64,000 nt of DNA. Source: Prostheceraeus crozeri (Eukaryota > Platyhelminthes > Polycladida > Euryleptidae). Each line of letters opens with the position of its first letter. Positions within the stretch are counted from its first letter, which is position 1. The stretch spans positions 124,001 through 188,000 of the forward strand of contig CAJQUW010000891.1 of assembly GCA_907163375.1 (NCBI GenBank). The letters run 5' to 3'. Position numbers and translations under genes: made by a program. The notes below the pieces were generated by a model that saw nothing but the letters and a program-made list of their open reading frames with translations, ran no database searches and had not been told where the DNA came from. Of this stretch, positions 32,000 through 42,990 are shown piece after piece.

Positions 32000-33770
32000 A
32001 AGGAAGATTAACAGTAGGTGGAACACAATAGTTCTGATTTCAAGTTCTTCTTGAATTGTGACATAGAGTTGGAAAGTATGAGATGGAGAGGAAGTTGTTT
32101 CCAGACACAGACTACAGCGATGGGAAAGGTCCGAGCGCCGACTGTCTTTAAGCGAGAGCATGGTAAGACGAGGTCACGGAAGACAGCGGAACGGAGACAA
32201 CTTCTGGACTCCTTGCTGGAAACAAGCGAAAGATGAGAAGATAGATAGTGTGAGGCCTCACCGTGGAGACACTTGAAGGCTAAGACGCAGATTTTGAAAA
32301 TCCTTTCGCGAATCGGCAGCCATAGTAAGCGGCACAAGAGTGGAGTGACGTGATCGTATGGCCATGAGCTGAAGATGAGACGCGCGCTGGCGTTCAGAAC
32401 AGATTGGAGTCTATGGAGAAGACGTCAGGGAGACCATAGAGAGGGCTGTTACAGAAATCAATACGTCAGTGAACCAGAGAAGCAACCAATGTGGTCAGTA
32501 CATTCTCTGTCATGCAACTGTAGAGTGAGAGAAGCTGACGTAGAGTACTGAAACACCTCTGGACAGTGGAGGAGATGAAGGGCGCATGCTAAGGCAGTGA
32601 TCAAGCGGCACACCAAGATTACGGATCTGAGGAGTTGAACTGATGGGAAGGTTGTCAATGATGATTAGAGATTGGGGAAGTAGGTGCGATGCCGACTGGA
32701 GGAGAACCACATGATGTCTGTCATCTCATTATTTAACATGAGACGATTGGTTTTGAGCCACGAAAACACAGCAGATACACATTGAGGCTTCTAATGTTCA
32801 AGAAATCGGAATCGGATGGGGACAAGAGCCGTATATCTGAATGTAATCGGCAAAAACATGTTAAGACAGGCCAGGCCCTCAGATCACAAGAAGCCGAATT
32901 CACAGCAGTAGGATCAGAGTAAGTGGCATGGTGAGTGATGCGTTTTACTCTCCTTTCAAGGCGCCTAGCGTGTTTCTTCGCCAGTTTGCATTCGTCGTCG
33001 AACCAGGGATCAGAAGGTCGATGATGACAGCGAACCGTTTCGCGGGAAAGGAGGACACCAAGCACCGAGTTCAATTCAGAGTCAAAGAGAGTATCTATGT
33101 GATCCACGTCATTGGACTGGTTTGGGAAAGATGAGGTAGAGAGTTGTCAGGGTCTGGACGTGATCGAACGATATACGGGAACAGGTCGAGGCAGTGAGGC
33201 AGACCACTTCAGCAAACGATCGGAAGCGGCCGGATCAAGGATGTCGACATGTGGCAAAGGAAAGTCGGATTTTGAGGCAACGATATCTAGACTAAACCAT
33301 GGTCAAGTAGAAAGCTAGGGAGAGCCGTAGCATGTACATCACCTGCTTTTCAATGTGAATGTTTAAGTCACCAGTGAGAAAGAACTGCTCGTTCGAGATA
33401 ATGAGTCCGTCTAGAATTATGGATAATTCCGAAAACACTATAGATGAGACAGGTCCTGTTCTATAAATGGGAATGATGATGCAAGATGTGGAGCGAGATG
33501 TGAGTCTGAAAACGAGGCATTCGAAGGATGTGAGATTTGGAGAGTTCAGAAGCGTCACCTTGATACTATGAGAGGCTATCACAGCAATGCCGCCATTTGT
33601 TCGGAGAGAGTTGGTACATTTGCGAGGACGAGGTCCGTCAAGGACAGTGAAACCAGTAGATCGAATGAATTGAAGGCTGATTGAGCTAGAGTCATGTCAG
33701 GTCTCTGCCAGGAAAAGCACGTGGTGCAATGATGATAGTGTGTTCCCTAAAAAACCGTGTGGTCCCGATA
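32000..33770 (-). pseudogene. CR1/L2-like LINE remnant, internally deleted
   Basis: Minus strand, from right to left: an endonuclease part with GGIAVIASHSIKVTLLNSPN, PIYRTGPVSSIVFSELS and FFLTGDLNIHIE; a linker with PSDPWFDDECKLAKKHARRL; a short late-RT piece (WLKTNRLMLNNEMTDI, ISSTPQIRNLGVPLD); and the C-terminus MCRLLWLPIRERIFKICVLA, CLHGEASHYLS, SRLKTVGARTFPIAVVCVWK. The RT core with its catalytic box is missing between about 32,720 and 32,890, so this is an internal deletion product. The GC content is higher than that of its surroundings. Confidence 0.75.
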
Positions 33771-34651
33771 TATATTCTTCAAATAAAGTGCACTTGAAAC
33801 ACATCCCACTCAGCTAAATGCTGTAGACAGGTGTTGAATGCATCATCATGTGTCTTACCGCAGTCTCTCAAGAATAGATTTGCAGCAGATTCGTAGACGC
33901 ATAGGACAGATGCTTCTGACAGCTTCATGCCTGAAATGTGAGAGCGTGGAACGACGGCTGTGCACATTGTCAGTGTTTGGATTTGGTCACGAATTCGTGT
34001 CGGGACACGAATTTGTCGACAGTGGGCACGAATACACGAAAAATGAGTGTGGGCACGAAAAGTGGACCTCCTGAAATTTGTGCCCATCTTTTTCTGAGAA
34101 TCATCTGAATTTCTGTATTAATAGCTGTATGCTTCATGCATTAATTCATTGTATGCATGAAATAACTTATTTCGTTGCTGATTCTGGGAATCAAATCCCT
34201 TTCAAATTTTTTTCAAAAAAAATAAAATGAAATAAACAGGTATACGTCATTCGATCGAGCTATATTTACTATTCAGCGTAGTTCAGGGAACCATCAAAAC
34301 ACCATTGTTTCATTTACGCACAGAAGAAAACCAATCAGAAAATGATGACTGGGTAATTTAAGACTCTAATTAAAGCTAATTCGATGCTATAGCCTACTCT
34401 TCGAATTTGGTGGCAGTATTTGAGCATATAGTGCATACGTTTAAGGAATTACCATGAGATTGGTGTTATAATTAATTCTTTCTTCATTCAACATGTCAAT
34501 AAGGTTTTACCATAATTTTTTCTTGATAATTGATGCTGCCAATGAGTAGTAGGTCTGTGTCGATAATCTGAAGCTCAACTGAATATCTCAAATTCAGAAA
34601 AGAAATTATTAACACAATAATCCATGAATATAATGTATTTTTGATTGACAC
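33771..34651. other. unassigned sequence with a short degenerate tandem motif
   Basis: Between 33,985 and 34,060 the motif GGGCACGAA(T/A) recurs four times with variation (in one frame GHEFVSGHEFVDSGHEY). No gene recognised. Poly-A/T tracts at 34,200. Confidence 0.4.
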
Positions 34652-34836
34652 CGGGCGCCTAGATCCTCCCGCTATTTGAAGTCTAGTTCCATTCAGATTG
34701 TAAAGGCCTATGACATGAGACTTATCTTCCAGATGCAGTTCGGCTCCTTCAGCTCCGTTATTGTCGAAGAAGTTGTCCATCATGACGCGTTTCGTAATCG
34801 TTTCTCGATAGTGGGCTACTGGCTCGAGCGCTCTCA
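34652..34836 (-). CDS. exon-like ORF of unknown function
   Basis: On the minus strand an acceptor-like TTTCAG ends at 34837, and an open frame of about 61 codons runs to a possible GTGTCA donor after 34652. The product (ALEPVAHYRETITKRVMMDN..., LHLEDKSHVIGLYNLNGTRL) has an even, protein-like composition but no family I recognise. It could be a single exon of a host gene on the minus strand, or a scrap of an unknown element; no neighbouring exon was found. The open frame continues beyond the putative donor to 34496. Confidence 0.3.
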
Positions 34837-34932
34837 CTGAAATATTGTCACGTCTTTTGAAAGAGGACCGCCATTTCCAGCCATAGTATTCGCAAAACGA
34901 ATTATATCAATTGTTTTCAATCCGAACCCTAA

Positions 34933-36303
34933 AGCTTCGTTTATACTTATGCTGTACAGCATGTTGTATGACGCATATGCTGTACAGCATGTTCCAGATG
35001 CTGTACAGCAGAAAATAGTGACATGCTGTACGACAAATGCTGTACAGCATGTTTGACGGAATCTATAAAGTTTGCTTGACTGGTTGTTGAATAGTACTCT
35101 GACATATTTCTCAGATGACCATCATCTCCATCTTCAACGCTGTCCTGAGTGTCGTTCCTGAAACAAGAGATTAATGATAAATGAAAGTACATAACACATA
35201 AAGGAACATTGCACCAAAAACATGATGCCTAGATAGGCCTATTCCAGCGACTCAACAGTATGTTGTACACGCACTATACATTGAACTCTGGTAGCTATGT
35301 AAAATGGTATTAGACAAAGAATAAATGTCAACAAATCGAATAGCAGGCTTGATAATTACCTTCTGTCATTGTTTGAGATCTCGAGATTGGATTCCGCATT
35401 CCTACGCTGCAAAACTTTCTCCAAGAATTTCATCTTCTCGTAGAGCCTCCACTTCGGCTGATGTCCACCTGCATCACCACTTCTCTTCTTGGCGTTTCTT
35501 CTTGATCTCACAAAGCTATCTCGTAGTGATCGCCATCGGGCTTTCACAGTTGATGGCTCTACACCAAGACTTTGGCCAATGACGTTCCAAGAATTATTGG
35601 ATTTTACTAAGTCCTTATAGTCAGGTAGGCTCATATCCCAAAGATGGTCACAATCCCGAACATATTCAATCAATTGGTCGTCGTTCATTGTTGTTGTCGT
35701 ACTGTAGAAAGAATCTTGCAATGATTCCTACACGACATGGCGTACAGCTATATTTCATCTTGACTGTCACTCAACCAGCAATAGTGTCCAGCATAGAAAT
35801 TGACAACAATAAAACCTCTAGAATGGAAATTAAGCTTCATGCAATGCACAATAACGGCACATAAATCGCACGCATTTTCACTTAGATGCACCTGCCAACG
35901 TCTGTATCATTGGGTTAGAATCAGTCACATGAGTAAATCGAAGCTTTTAATTGGTTCTTCATGCCCCAACTTAGTTCCCTCGGATGTGCCGCGACCTTGA
36001 GTCAATTTCCTTTCTAGCGAACTTCAGATAAACAGTTTATTTCTATGGTGTCCAGTGACGAATTCATCCTATTACGCATATGTTGTTGATACAAATTGAT
36101 CATTGTGCTGTGAAACATAGAAATAGAACTTTTACAGCACGCTGTACAGCAAATAATTTGTCGGCAGACAGCAGTTTTATGCTGTTGACAGCAGATGATG
36201 TTGCAACAAATTGACCATTATGTTGCACAGCAAAAATGTACAGCATTTGCAGCTTTGCTATACAGCACATAATTTACCGAACAGCAAAAGTATAAATGAA
36301 CCT
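34933..36303 (-). mobile_element. PIF/Harbinger-like non-autonomous element carrying a MADF gene
   Basis: The ends are AGCTTCGTTTATACTT at left and inverted AGGTTCATTTATACTT at right, flanked by TAA and TAT, which would be a worn TWA duplication. Within 110 bp of the left end the palindrome ATGCTGTACAGCAT or near copies occur five times, and related GCTGTACAGC motifs recur at 36,130-36,290. The only gene is a MADF-type DNA-binding protein; no nuclease is present in 1.37 kb. The ends resemble those of the Harbinger at 57.7-60.5 kb (AAGGT...TTTATAG). Confidence 0.65.
35356..35688 (-). CDS. MADF/Myb-SANT-like DNA-binding protein, 110 aa
   Basis: From the ATG at 35688 the protein begins MNDDQLIEYVRDCDHLWDMS, followed by PDYKDLVKSNNSWNVIGQSLG and VKARWRSLRDSFVRSRRNAKK, matching the MADF domain: an L-I-x-V start, a central aromatic, and the W-R-x-L-R-D-x-F recognition segment. 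It ends in a basic and charged tail. In Harbinger elements the second gene is a Myb/MADF-like protein that brings the nuclease to DNA. Here it is intact, without the nuclease, inside an element whose ends carry clusters of a palindrome, a plausible binding site. There may be an extra N-terminal extension if another start is used. Confidence 0.75.
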   Translation of the reverse strand: MNDDQLIEYVRDCDHLWDMSLPDYKDLVKSNNSWNVIGQSLGVEPSTVKARWRSLRDSFVRSRRNAKKRSGDAGGHQPKWRLYEKMKFLEKVLQRRNAESNLEISNNDRR

Positions 36304-37077
36304 TATAAGCGAACTTTATCCGTAGAATACTTAATTAACTCCCGCTCTTGGCTGCCGATTAGAGATTGTGGGTTGCCAGGATTCGGATTGATAGAAGTTT
36401 TGACATGTCTTCTCAGTGTAGTCTCGAGAAAGCCGTATTACCTGGAGGCTTTATAGATTGATATTCTGCTAACTGTAATTGCCTTCTTAGCAGCACCAAT
36501 GCGTGTTTACCGATCTACCGAAAGCCAAGTAATGAAAAAATACTTGCTTTTCAGTAAACTAGCTAAATATCTAGCAGGTGTATTTTGATCTAGGTTGATT
36601 TGCATTGATTTTCTAACTTGCAGCAAATGTTCAGTCAATACTTAGTTGTCTGTCGGCATTGTATCATAATAAGTTGAGAAAATGTTGACTTTACCACGAT
36701 GTGTATGCATGAACAGTGAATTTTTTGTCACATCCATGGTTATCTATATAAAGAATATCGTGTAACATCACTTCCGCCGTACAATTTTTGATCATTCTAA
36801 CATGAGTGGCGTAGTCCTACATATTACCTACATACTACATATTAGATTTCCATACGTAAAGTGTAGAATATAGGATTTCTTTAAGTAAGAAAATTATTTG
36901 ATCAAATTAAATACCTCCAAAATAGAGGTGCCTCCTAATTAGACGAGTTTACCCTACAAAGATGCGCGGGTCTCATCAGCAAACTGATCAATTGCCTACA
37001 TTTCGTTTCGGTTCCTTTAGCATCTTGAGCGATCAGCTGCAGGCGAACCCTTGACCAAAGGCATGCCCAACAAAGCC
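36304..37077. other. no recognisable feature
   Basis: AT-rich, without recognised motifs; the region just upstream of the TATA box at 37,078. Confidence 0.4.
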
Positions 37078-37086
37078 TATAAAAGG
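37078..37086 (+). promoter_or_regulatory. TATA box candidate
   Basis: TATAAAAGG is a strong match to the animal TATA consensus, lying about 42 bp upstream of a first short ORF (ATG at 37128) and 90 bp upstream of the 54-codon ORF at 37168. Expected transcription start about 37,108. No other promoter element assigned. Confidence 0.4.
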
Positions 37087-37167
37087 CTTGAAGTAGTACA
37101 AACAAACTTAAAAGCCAACATTGCAAAATGAACAGAGAATCAGAGATGATAAAAAACGAAAAGACTC

Positions 37168-37332
37168 ATGTCAGGAAGATATGACGAGACTTCGAAAAGT
37201 CTGAAGGATACGGATGCAAATCTGGAGGTTCTTTTGAATAAAGTGTCGAAACTAATGGATGAGAAAAATCTGGAATCAGGCAGACTATTTCAAAAGTTCA
37301 TGAAAAGAAGGATCAGTGTTGACCTTCAGTGA
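37168..37332 (+). CDS. small hypothetical ORF, 54 aa
   Basis: MSGRYDETSKSLKDTDANLE... continues with LLNKVSKLMDEKNLESGRLF and a basic end (MKRRISV), stop at 37330. The composition suggests an amphipathic helix. An 18-codon ORF (37128-37184, MNRESEMIKNEKTHVRKI) overlaps it in another frame, so this could be an uORF arrangement or one ORF split by a one-base shift. No family recognised; it is listed because a clear TATA box lies upstream and the composition is protein-like. Confidence 0.3.
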   Translation: MSGRYDETSKSLKDTDANLEVLLNKVSKLMDEKNLESGRLFQKFMKRRISVDLQ

Positions 37333-38258
37333 CGATGATAATACTGTTCCTAATAAGAAATGATTTTTATGAACTTTTCCACGTAATATTCGTACTGCGA
37401 ATATTGCTCGCACTTGTAGCTAAATACAAAGTGCACTTCTAGGCATTTCGGCATATTTTAAGTTGACCTGTTTCTATTGCATGTACATTGTGCATGTATA
37501 TGCAGTAAATGTGCATTTACAGGCTCAAAAAACAATATGAAGATTATCAATTCAATTACAATGCGATTCATAGTCATGTATGTGAAGCAGTTAAGTTCTT
37601 TCAGCTGGTGGCACTGCATGGCCCTGAAATTCCTGAAAATTCTCAATCCGACCACTGCATTGCTAAGCGGTGCGCGCTGTTATGGTGAGGATTGTCCATA
37701 GAATAGGGATTGCCTCTCTCCACTCGATGCTGATGACCTTCATCGATGAATTTCACAGAGAAAATTAACTTTCTTTTGATTTGATACCATTTGATATGAG
37801 GGACCACACTATCATCATTGTACCAAGCACGTGAACAGCCTGATCGCGGATAACAGATGTGACATCATCTACTTTCCCATTGACATTGAGGAAACCAAGG
37901 GTGAGTGAGAGATGAATAGGAAACCGGTGACGATCAGCACGTGGGAGAGGTTGCACAGCCGAAGGAGAGAGCGAGGCAGGTATCTGATGAGAGCCGGGAT
38001 CGCAGTTGTATGAAGTACATGATGACGCCCGTAGATTTGCGTGCGTCTATCAGCATGAGAGGCGTCCTTTTTAAATATACCCAGGAACCACAGGTTGCGC
38101 CCGACCAAGCGAGATATGGGGAAATCACTGGAACGTGGTCGCAGCCGAAGCAGGTCTGTTGATGAGCAACACGAAGGTAGAGACATGCAGCAGTCGATTA
38201 CATGCAGGTAAAGGAAAATAGGGGAAAACAGCAAGTGAGAATGCGCATCGGAAAGTTA
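37333..38258. other. unassigned; GC-richer block at 37.87-38.23 kb
   Basis: The block has overlapping open frames on both strands, but none shows a family motif I recognise. Its base composition is unlike its neighbours, so it may be a fragment of an unknown element. Confidence 0.35.
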
Positions 38259-40254
38259 CCGTATCTGCTCTTTTTATAGCCGGGTCTCTTTTAACAGCCG
38301 GGTCTCTATTAATAGCCGGGTCATCTGCAAGGTAATGAAATAATAGCCTGGTCTCTAATAATAACCGGGTATTGAATGTTCTTTGGTGTATGATAGCGGA
38401 GTGTCAAAACTACCTACCGGCATAAACAATGAATACAGTCGCATCGATCGTGCATCACCGTGTGAATACGGTAGTCAGCGTTACTTGTCTTCAGATGTTC
38501 CCATTATAAATGAGTCACTGAAGTCACTGCTTTCCGCTAAGATACGGTACGTGTAAGCTAGTCATTTCTCCACTCGTCTCTTATCGGGCAAGTCGTCAAC
38601 ATGTGTACAAAACAGAAACGAAGAGATTTCACAATGAAAACTAAGTTATCAGCGTTAGATTATTTGAAACACCACAGTGTGGAGAACACTGCCAAAACAT
38701 TCAAAGTGGACACTAAGCAAATCAGAAATTGGAGAAAGTGCGAGGATGAAATTCGTCAATGGTCTGTTTCAGGTGGTAAAGCGTTGAAACGTCGACGTCT
38801 TGAAGGCGGTGGCCGTAAAGTGGGTAACTCGATTTTGGAGGAGAAGTTGAAGAACTTGATCATTTCAAGGCGAGCAGAGAGACTTCGAGTTTCCCGAAAA
38901 TCAATCCAAAGGGAAGCTTTAAGACTACATTCTGATCTGAAAGAAAATATGTGCGACGATTTACAAGCGTTTTCTGCAAGTGACGGATGGCTCCAAAAGT
39001 TTTTACTACGGAACGGTTTCTGTCTTCGTATTCGAACAACTATTAGTTCGAAGCCGCCGTCTGATTGTTTAGAAAGTGACTAACTTCATACTGTATCTTC
39101 GAAAGATGGTAATCGAGAACAAATATTCTCAAAATTCTATCTACATCATGGACGAGACACCTGTCTGGATTGAACCAGTGGCAAGACAACTATCGCGACC
39201 AAAGGCGCGAAGGATGTACCGATTATGTCGACCGGACATCAAAAGATCAGAATAACAGTGATTCTAACCGCGCGAGCAGATGGCAGCAAGTGTAAACCCT
39301 ATGTTTTAATCCCAAGGCGTCGTGCCATTCCAGAACTAGAAAAAATTCGGGGTGTAGTTTTCAACTACAGCGGTGCCAGTTGGATGAATGATGAGATGAC
39401 GAGTGACTATCTACGAAATGTTATTGGACAGTTTCACTTCGGCAAAAGACTTCTGGTTTGGGATAGTTTTCGGTGCCATATTTCTCAGGCTACCAAAAAC
39501 GTATTACGAAAAATGAACATACAAACAGCGGTTATTCCTAGCGGTTGTACGGCCCTTATCCAGGCACCAAACGTTTCCTGGAATAGATCATTTAAAGTAT
39601 CAGTTCAAAAATCGTATGAAGACTGGATTTCAAAAAGTGATCACAGTATTACGAAGAATGGAAATCTGAAACCTCCAACATTCGGTGAATTTGCGATTTG
39701 GATTGACGAAGCATGGCAGGCAATACCTGTTAAACAAATTCAAGATTCCATGAAACAATGTGGTGTCACAAATGCAACTGATGGAAGCGAGGATCACCTC
39801 ATTGAGTGTCTAAAGCCTGGTAAACCATGTGGTGAAGGCGGTCTTCATCTTCTTAAATCCAAATTTGAAAGTAGCCTGAACGATCTTCAAGTTGAGATAG
39901 ACGCCCCGGTGAGCGATTCAGATGACGAAGTTGACAGTGATTGGTGTGATTCAGACGAATCTAACTGATTTCTTAGTTTCACTGCAGAATTCATCAGATG
40001 TAAATGTAGATTGTTCAAAGTTATTATGTTTCCTTTTTTATTAAGCTGCAAGATAATGATCTTAAACATGTGAATTTTTGTTTTTCTTATAAATCGAAAT
40101 TCTTCTCGGAAATTATGAATTTGGAAATTTTCACACAAATTATACAACGTAAATAATAGCCTGGTCTCTTTTAACGGCCGGATCTCCAATAATAGCCGGG
40201 TGGTACACTAAACAATGAAATAATAGCCGGGGGCTATTATTTGAGCATATACGG
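38259..40254 (+). mobile_element. pogo-type (Tc1/mariner superfamily) transposon
   Basis: The ends CCGTAT(C/A)TGCTC are inverted and flanked by TA (38257-38258 and 40255-40256). The first and last 120 bp contain repeated AATAGCC(G/T)GG and GGTCTC motifs (five or more in each end), likely transposase-binding repeats. Size 1,996 bp, one transposase gene. Confidence 0.92.
38601..39968 (+). pseudogene. pogo/Tigger-type transposase, broken
   Basis: The N-terminus (from ATG 38601) has a CENP-B/psq-type helix-turn-helix (SVENTAKTFKVDTKQIRNWR), then the second CENPB-type DNA-binding region (SASDGWLQKFLLRNGFCL). A stop at 39083 and a shift separate this from the DDE domain: IMDETPVWI near 39,150 (first D, in another frame), LVWDSFRCHI (second D), then SGCTALIQAPNVSWNRSFK where relatives have QPLDVS, so the third catalytic aspartate is N. 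The acidic C-terminal tail (SDSDDEVDSDWCDSDES) is typical of jerky/Tigger proteins. Loss of a catalytic residue plus frame breaks makes this copy dead. Confidence 0.88.
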
Positions 40255-40256
40255 TA

Positions 40257-40634
40257 ATTGTACGGGAACCGTAGATGGACTCGGGTCATTTCGGCGACTC
40301 AGGATGATAGATTTGGAGAATAGGAATAGGAAGCGCAGAGTAAGGGAGTTTGTAGATATAAAAACAGCGAAAGTGGCAGTTGAGACGGTGAGGGCGATGA
40401 AAGTTAAATTCGTGATGAACGAAGCAGCGAGACGGCGACCGCCTCTCACCGACGCTAGGAGTTTTCATAGAATGCATGAAAGAATCACAGCTACTGCACC
40501 TTGTACTAATGATAGAAACTTTTTTTCTTCTGGTGCAAAACACATTTGCCAATATGGCTAATTACTTGGTTGATGCTGGTTTTACGTCGATTGCTAAAGG
40601 CTCGTGTGGGCATGCATCTGTTCTCTTGAACCTT
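40257..40634. other. no recognised gene
   Basis: Short open frames on both strands without family motifs; lies between the pogo element and a LINE 3' end. Confidence 0.4.
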
Positions 40635-41620
40635 TTATAAGCAATCTGAATCTTCATTGTGTTGATCTAGAGATATACTTTGGGTTGTCCTAGTAAGAGG
40701 AGGACGCAAGGGGCAGTGGTTCCGTCTTGTTGACTCACGAAAAAGGAAGCAGCTACGTAAAGGATGGTCCGTAACTGCAGCTACTTGTGAGAAAAGCCTC
40801 GGACAGTAGGATCTTGCAGTGTCCGTTAAGGGGGGGTTGAGACACATCTCCGACGAAACGAAGGGCCCTTCTTTCTAATATGACGAGTTTTTCCGAAAGA
40901 TACGAGGGCATGTTGCATATAGCAGGATAGCAGTATAACAGCAGAGACCGGATAAATGCGTTATAGGCTTTCAATATAATGCCGGTTGGGCATGCAGATA
41001 TGCGCATGAAACGCAGCACGAAGAGTCATTTCGAAGCCTTTAGGGTAATGTTTTTGATGTGCAAGTTCCATCGCATGTCGTGGGATAGAATCACGCCGAG
41101 CAGCTTCATGGACTTGACTGAAGGCAGATGTTCATACGTGGTAACTCGCTCGGGATGGAAATGAAGGGCTTTCTTGGTGATGAAGTCCATCACAGCACAT
41201 TTTCCAGGATTGACAGGGAGCCCGATGTTGTAAGACCAGCTTATGATATTGTCCCATTCCGGCTGTTGGGAATCGTCAGCGGGATGACGAATGAAATGGA
41301 GTACAGTGACGTCGTCAGCATACTTAGGCATTGTGCTGTTCGGACATCGAGGTGAAAGGCTGTCAAGAGCCATGCAAAAGAGAAGGGGACCGATGACACT
41401 GCCCTGAGGGACGCCAGAAGTCACTTCGGTCCAGTTCGAGAGTGACGAGTTCACGCGGGTCCTCTGCTTTCTGTTGCTCAAAAAGCTCGTTATCCATTGC
41501 ACAGCCTGGCTCGGAAGTTGAATGTTACCATGGCCTCTATGATAACAGAATGTGGAAGCTTGTCAAAAGCTCGACTGAAATCCACTGAAAGTAGTCGCAA
41601 TACACTGTAGGCTATCATTT
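40635..41620 (-). pseudogene. CR1/jockey-like LINE, RT C-terminal half
   Basis: Minus strand, right to left: DFSRAFDKLPHSVIIEAM (catalytic D), WITSFLSNRKQRTRVNSS, SGVPQGSVIGPLLFCMAL, MPKYADDVTVLHF (YADD box), LPVNPGKCAVMDF, MKLLGVILSHDMRWNLHI, then in another frame ILKAYNAFIRSLLLYCYPAI and LEKRALRFVGD-type text. These are RT motifs 4-7 and the thumb of CR1/jockey-group LINEs. It is 5'-truncated, with one or two frame breaks in the thumb (about 41,020). Confidence 0.8.
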
Positions 41621-41840
41621 AGAAGAAGTTGTATGGATACCATGATCTCCAAAAAAGCTGAGCTGACTCAACACCTTTTTACTTTCACGAGATCATTCAC
41701 TGATCGTAAGTTATCTGATCAGATTATTGTTAGGGATATGCTGATCAGTGGCCTGTTTGTAACAGTCCATGTCAAACCCTTGATGTCTAACTGCACACCA
41801 TCATAGCATTAAGCTATGCGGTGATGTTTAGCGTGCTTTG
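41621..41840. other. flank of the Gypsy element
   Basis: No motif recognised. Confidence 0.3.
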
Positions 41841-41951
41841 TGTGAATGTTACCAAGATTAATGTTAATTACAAATTCAAACTTTGTGAAGTATCAACTAT
41901 ATGCTGACGCACAAATAGAGTATCTGAAAATACTTACCTTCGCGTTTTACA
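41841..41951 (+). repeat. 5' LTR of the Gypsy fossil
   Basis: 111 bp starting TGTGAATGTTACC and ending TTTTACA, followed by ATTGGTGAGCCCGAC, a typical primer-binding-site context. Confidence 0.85.
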
Positions 41952-42990
41952 ATTGGTGAGCCCGACATTCAAATGAAGAAGACTGAAGAATCATCCGATG
42001 CAATCAGTGCCGTCACAACAGTTAAGCTTCCTGTGTTTTCAACGGTTTTTTCCTGGTTTGAAGATATTCCTTCTTGAAAAGTTCACGATAACTCCAGCTG
42101 AGCGCACTCAAAGAATCCTGGATATTACAAAGCGTAGCAATGCTGATCAATCTCCTCGTGAACTCTGGAACGAAATCCAATGTTTAGTTCGTCTCCTTGA
42201 AATCGACCCAATAACTTAAAAGCATTCACGCCTGAATTTAGAGCGTCAAATTTGGTTGCGAACACTTCTTGAGTCCATTCGATCACTACTCAGAGACGCA
42301 GACGAATCATCTATCGATTCTCTTATTGAAAAATCTGAATCTCTGTCGATTGCGAATAAATCCGCACGATTCAACGCTGTCAAGACGTCTCAAAGTTGTA
42401 TAAATTATTGATGAACTATCTGGACGATCATTTCTAGTCGACACTGGTGCACACTGCTCAATCATTCCTGTATCCTCCTCAGAAATACCGTATCAAGATC
42501 CGAATGCTCCCGCCCTCGTAGCAGCTAATGGATCGAAGCTTACACTTTTCAAGAGGTAGCACTACGGTTCGAAGGACACACTTACAAGTGGCAGTTTGTG
42601 TTCGACAATCGTTATCGGGTGCTGATTTCTTGGCACACAATCAACTCCTTGACGTGGCTCGTCGTCGTCTTATCAATATTGAGACATTTGCAGCACTTCA
42701 GATAGAACCTGTTTTGCTCGATGACATTAACAGCATTTCCCCACGGATCGTGGGTCACTACGGTCATTTATTCACTGAGTTTGCGGACGTGTTCCGAGCA
42801 GAGCTTAAACAGAATCCCGGTGTCGCGCGAAGCATTGTATCAAGCATTATATTAAAACCAATGGACCTCCGGTTCACTCACGCTTTCGACGTCTTCTACC
42901 AAACAAGCCTATAGCAAAGGAACATTTCGCCGAAATGGAAAAGATGGGGATACGCACAGTCGGCCAGTACATGGGCACCCCTCTTCATAC

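Noticed and set aside
33985-34075. Repeated GHEF/GHEY peptide or GGGCACGAA tandem repeat
   Set aside because: Only about four degenerate units over less than 80 bp; too short and irregular to call a functional repeat or a CRISPR-like array.
34185-34200. B-box-like GGGAATCAAATCCC as a tRNA gene
   Set aside because: No A box, anticodon arm or acceptor stem around it.
37719-37760. CTGATGA followed by GAA near 37.73 kb
   Set aside because: No stem I and no usable stem III could be drawn.
37869-38234. Overlapping ORFs of about 120 codons on the minus strand
   Set aside because: GC-richer and open, but no family motif and open frames on both strands; not supported as a gene.
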